A stretch of 14,214 bases of DNA from assembly GCA_026395675.1 (NCBI GenBank), contig JAPLYF010000006.1, positions 1 through 14,214 on the forward strand. The letters are read 5' to 3'. The stretch comes from Candidatus Parcubacteria bacterium. GTDB taxonomy: Bacteria; Patescibacteriota; Patescibacteriia; CAIXNZ01. This document shows, piece by piece, positions 12,832 through 14,214 of the stretch. Made by a program: the position numbers and the translations under genes. The notes below the pieces were generated by a model that saw only the letters and a program-made list of their open reading frames with translations, did no database searches and had not been told where the DNA came from. Each line of letters opens with the position of its first letter. Position 1 is the first letter of the stretch.

Positions 12832-12859
12832 ATTATATAGTTATAAGAGATTTTGTCAA
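12832..12859 (-). promoter_or_regulatory. Consensus promoter of the 12371-12772 gene
   Basis: On the minus strand, TTGACA (12859-12854), a 16-base spacer, then TATAAT (12837-12832): both hexamers are perfect. The ~53-nt leader holds a small GCAT/ATGC hairpin and then AAGGAGG. Confidence 0.85.
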
Positions 12860-12861
12860 TC

Positions 12862-12905
12862 AAAAATCAGCCCACCTTTGCTACGACTTCAGTGGACTGA
12901 TTTTT
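12862..12905 (-). terminator. Terminator of the Avd-like gene
   Basis: AAAAATCAGCCCAC and GTGGACTGATTTTT pair as 13 of 14 bases around a 16-base loop, just past the stop at 12909. On the minus strand it runs almost directly into the -35 of the next gene. Confidence 0.85.
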
Positions 12906-12908
12906 ATA

Positions 12909-13286
12909 TTATTTCGCTTCTTTGGGCGCATTGACTGCCTTTAACCAGCCACCGAGCATTTGGCCGACTGAATTTAAAGCTTCATGCAATTCATTGTACT
13001 TTGCTTCGCTGACATTTTTTAAGTCCTTAGCCATGTCAGCAAAAACTTTTAAGGTATCTAATTTTCTTAAGGCCTGGATTAAAGTGTGTTTCTTTTCTTC
13101 CCTGCCCTGCCTGGTGGCAATGACAATGAGTTCAAGAATTTCCAAAATTGTGATTTCAGAACTTTTTCTCAAGGTGTTTTCTTCGTTTTTGGAAATTTCA
13201 GCCGCCTCTTTATAGAGGTCATAGGTTTTGTTTAAGAGTGGAAATTTTTCAGAAAAATTTTCCAAAATGTCTTTTGCTTTTTGCAT
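12909..13286 (-). CDS. Avd-like four-helix-bundle protein
   Basis: A 125-residue protein of the size and pattern of Avd, the accessory variability determinant of diversity-generating retroelements, a barrel-forming four-helix protein that binds the retroelement reverse transcriptase. Visible helices: ~2-14, ~18-60 (YDLYKEAAEISKNEENTLRK, then ITILEILELIVIATRQ), ~63-92 (KKHTLIQALRKLDTLKVFADMAKDLK) and ~94-118 (SEAKYNELHEALNSVGQMLGGWLKA). The R-KLDTL-----A-DLK--S---Y--L---L---G-MLGGW pattern is characteristic. No reverse transcriptase or template/variable repeat pair is seen, so it is a solitary copy here or works with a retroelement elsewhere. Only a weak AAGGA lies upstream. An S23-type relative is the next gene upstream, ~136 bases away. 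Confidence 0.82.
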   Translation of the reverse strand: MQKAKDILENFSEKFPLLNKTYDLYKEAAEISKNEENTLRKSSEITILEILELIVIATRQGREEKKHTLIQALRKLDTLKVFADMAKDLKNVSEAKYNELHEALNSVGQMLGGWLKAVNAPKEAK

Positions 13287-13300
13287 AGGTTTTTTCCTTA

Positions 13301-13332
13301 TCCGCCGAAGCTCTGAGTAGAGCGAAGGCGGA
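13301..13332. repeat. Hairpin upstream of the Avd-like gene
   Basis: TCCGCC-GAA-GCTCT-GAGT-AGAGC-GAA-GGCGGA: two stems of six and five bp separated by a symmetric GAA/GAA internal loop, 15 bases upstream of the Avd-like start. On the + side a T-rich tract follows, but no + gene ends here, so it is more likely a leader structure or a dispersed repeat. Confidence 0.7.
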
Positions 13333-13395
13333 GTTTTAATTTTTAATTTTTGTTTTTGGTTTGGTTAATTAGATTCGACCTTTAAAATTAATTAT

Positions 13396-13831
13396 GAATT
13401 CCGAATGCCGAAAGCTGAAAAATTATTTTAAATTTTGAGACTTTTTAACACTTTTAACTAGTATTTTTATAATTTCTTCATTCTCTTCTAATAATATTTT
13501 AACCCTTTCAAATTGCACTAACCCCGAGTCCACAATCATTAATTGCCAGCTTTTTGTTTCTTTGGCTTCTTTTTTGGCAATATTTAAATAATAGGTGAAT
13601 TCTTTCTTGGTCAAAGAACTTTTGGCATGAATAATGTTTGAATTTATTGAAGTGCCCGATCTGATTAGCTGTTTGCCTAAAATAAACGCGACTGTGGTTT
13701 CAGGGAACTTATCGACTACTTTGATAATATCTATAGCAAATTTATAGGTTTTTTGTTCTATATCGTAAATTTTATTTAGGTTTGTCATATTTTATTGGAT
13801 TAAGCGTTAATAGTTTCGGCATTCGGAATTC
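13396..13831. mobile_element. Inverted-repeat-bounded S23/IVP cassette (candidate element)
   Basis: GAATTCCGAATGCCGAA (13396-13412) and its exact reverse complement TTCGGCATTCGGAATTC (13815-13831) enclose a single gene, the S23/IVP four-helix protein, with 10 bases between the left repeat and the stop codon and 26 between the ATG and the right repeat. The 436-bp unit has the plan of 23S rRNA intervening sequences (terminal inverted repeats forming a stem, S23 ORF in the loop) but lies in an intergenic region. No clear target-site duplication is visible. Calling it mobile is inference. Confidence 0.5.
13423..13788 (-). CDS. S23/23S rRNA intervening-sequence-type four-helix-bundle protein
   Basis: A 121-residue protein of the family first found encoded in 23S rRNA intervening sequences (IVP/S23). 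Helix 1 ~8-29 (EQKTYKFAIDIIKVVDKFP), helix 2 ~31-56 with the hallmark RSGTSINSNIIHA (43-55), helix 3 ~61-88 with KEFTYYLNIAKKEAKETKSW, and helix 4 ~92-115 (QFERVKILLEENEEIIKILVKSVKK). Family members form pentamers; their role is unsettled, and a nucleic-acid-binding role is suspected. ATG 13788 (minus) has no Shine-Dalgarno site. It lies inside perfect 17-bp inverted repeats, next to an Avd-like relative. Confidence 0.9.
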   Translation of the reverse strand: MTNLNKIYDIEQKTYKFAIDIIKVVDKFPETTVAFILGKQLIRSGTSINSNIIHAKSSLTKKEFTYYLNIAKKEAKETKSWQLMIVDSGLVQFERVKILLEENEEIIKILVKSVKKSQNLK

Positions 13832-13912
13832 GGACTTCGGAATTAAGATCCTCCATAATTTTGAATTTTAAGTTGTCATTTTTAACTTTGAATTTTGAAC
13901 TTTTAATTAATG
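13832..13912. repeat. Low-complexity TTCGGA / AATTTTGAA repeat tract
   Basis: 13815-13844 is built of TTCGG-A(A)TTCGG-ACTTCGG units. 13858-13909 is built of AATTTTGAATTTTAAG, AACTTTGAATTTTGAAC and similar units. These short repeated words adjoin the S23 cassette and fill the gap to the next gene. No coding potential is seen. Confidence 0.6.
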
Positions 13913-14214
13913 TTATTTCTGAGTTCGGGATTTGCGTATGACCACAGCTAATCCTAGAGCCAAAAAGATCGCAGTCGCAATCAAGTATTTTAAAACAGAA
14001 TTGCCCAATTTATTTGGTGGGATTTTTGTTGAGACTTCGGGGTTGGTGATAATTTGCTTCTTAATGTCTTCAGGAGATCTGGGTAAGAGGCGCAAGACAT
14101 CGTTGTTTTGGCTTAAGATGCCAGTGACTTTTAAATTGTCGCCTTGAGTAAAAGTCCCTGTATTTATTTTTGTATTGGGCTTAATGTAGACTTCAGCTTT
14201 GTCACTTTTATCCT
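13913..14214 (-). CDS. C-terminus of a membrane-anchored OB-fold surface protein (partial)
   Basis: The frame is open to the window end; 99 C-terminal residues are visible and the start lies outside. The visible part begins DKSDKAEVYIKPNTKINTGT and continues FTQGDNLKVTGILSQNNDVLRLLPRSPEDI, the last strands of an OB-fold like those in Patescibacteria surface proteins that often follow lamin-tail or nuclease-like modules. A short linker with NPEVSTKIPPN follows, then a single membrane helix (~VLKYLIATAIFLALGLAVVI) and a basic end (RKSRTQK). This predicts an outward-facing protein anchored by its C-terminus. The apparent start at 14095 is an internal Leu codon (TTG). Confidence 0.72.
   Translation of the reverse strand, partial: DKSDKAEVYIKPNTKINTGTFTQGDNLKVTGILSQNNDVLRLLPRSPEDIKKQIITNPEVSTKIPPNKLGNSVLKYLIATAIFLALGLAVVIRKSRTQK

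Noticed and set aside
13301..13332. Hairpin followed by a T-rich tract on the + strand, read as a + terminator
   Set aside because: No + gene ends upstream within range; all genes here are on the minus strand. Kept as a repeat or leader structure instead.
13396..13831. CRISPR-like or insertion-sequence interpretation of the inverted repeats
   Set aside because: There are only two copies in inverted orientation, no spacer array, no transposase, and no visible target-site duplication.
12909..13840. A complete diversity-generating retroelement around the Avd-like gene
   Set aside because: No reverse transcriptase frame and no near-identical repeat pair differing at adenines could be found in the window.

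Overview
This AT-rich window looks like a chromosome fragment from a Candidate Phyla Radiation (Patescibacteria) bacterium. No species-level marker is visible. The case rests on the gene set: a SpoIID-type surface protein, a bacterial PH-domain membrane protein, RuvB, a TrmB regulator, a ZIP metal transporter, and a secreted HExxH protein ending in a surface module typical of this group. Two different four-helix-bundle proteins (Avd-like and S23/IVP-like) are also present, along with many tiny orphan membrane proteins and many intergenic palindromes.

Layout. 1-3158 (+): the C-terminal part of a SpoIID/LytB surface protein, then two unrecognised helical proteins. 3221-5292 (-): a PH-domain membrane protein with a small two-TM partner, a 146-bp inverted-repeat element, and ruvB. 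5340-5475: a nested palindrome and a terminator. 5482-6684 (-): a three-gene operon of small membrane proteins, a hairpin-rich leader, and a one-TM orphan. 6904-7647 (+): a TrmB-family regulator with its own strong promoter. 7725-8264 (-): an exported two-TM orphan. 8485-8732 (-): tRNA-Leu(UAA) and tRNA-Gly(GCC). 8818-10560 (+): a ZIP transporter and a secreted metzincin-like protein. 10783-11055 (+): a small TPR protein. 11160-12772 (-): a compact four-gene orphan operon and a three-TM orphan. 12909-13788 (-): an Avd-like gene, and an S23/IVP gene enclosed by perfect 17-bp inverted repeats. 13913-14214 (-): the C-terminus of an OB-fold surface protein that continues beyond the window.

Two gene classes are interleaved. 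The recognisable conserved genes (ruvB, PH protein, TrmB, ZIP, metzincin-like, S23) start without a Shine-Dalgarno sequence, and ZIP appears leaderless. The eleven orphan genes almost all start with a textbook AAGGAGG-type site. Most orphan units also have a near-consensus TTGACA/TATAAT promoter and their own hairpin terminator.

The best candidates for undescribed biology are: the IR-bounded S23 cassette, which resembles a 23S rRNA intervening sequence but sits outside rRNA; the symmetric eight-heptamer palindromic element at 4076-4221; the strong-SD orphan set; and a duplicated microprotein gene carrying a second internal ribosome binding site. I see no reverse transcriptase, CRISPR array, transposase or rRNA in the window.
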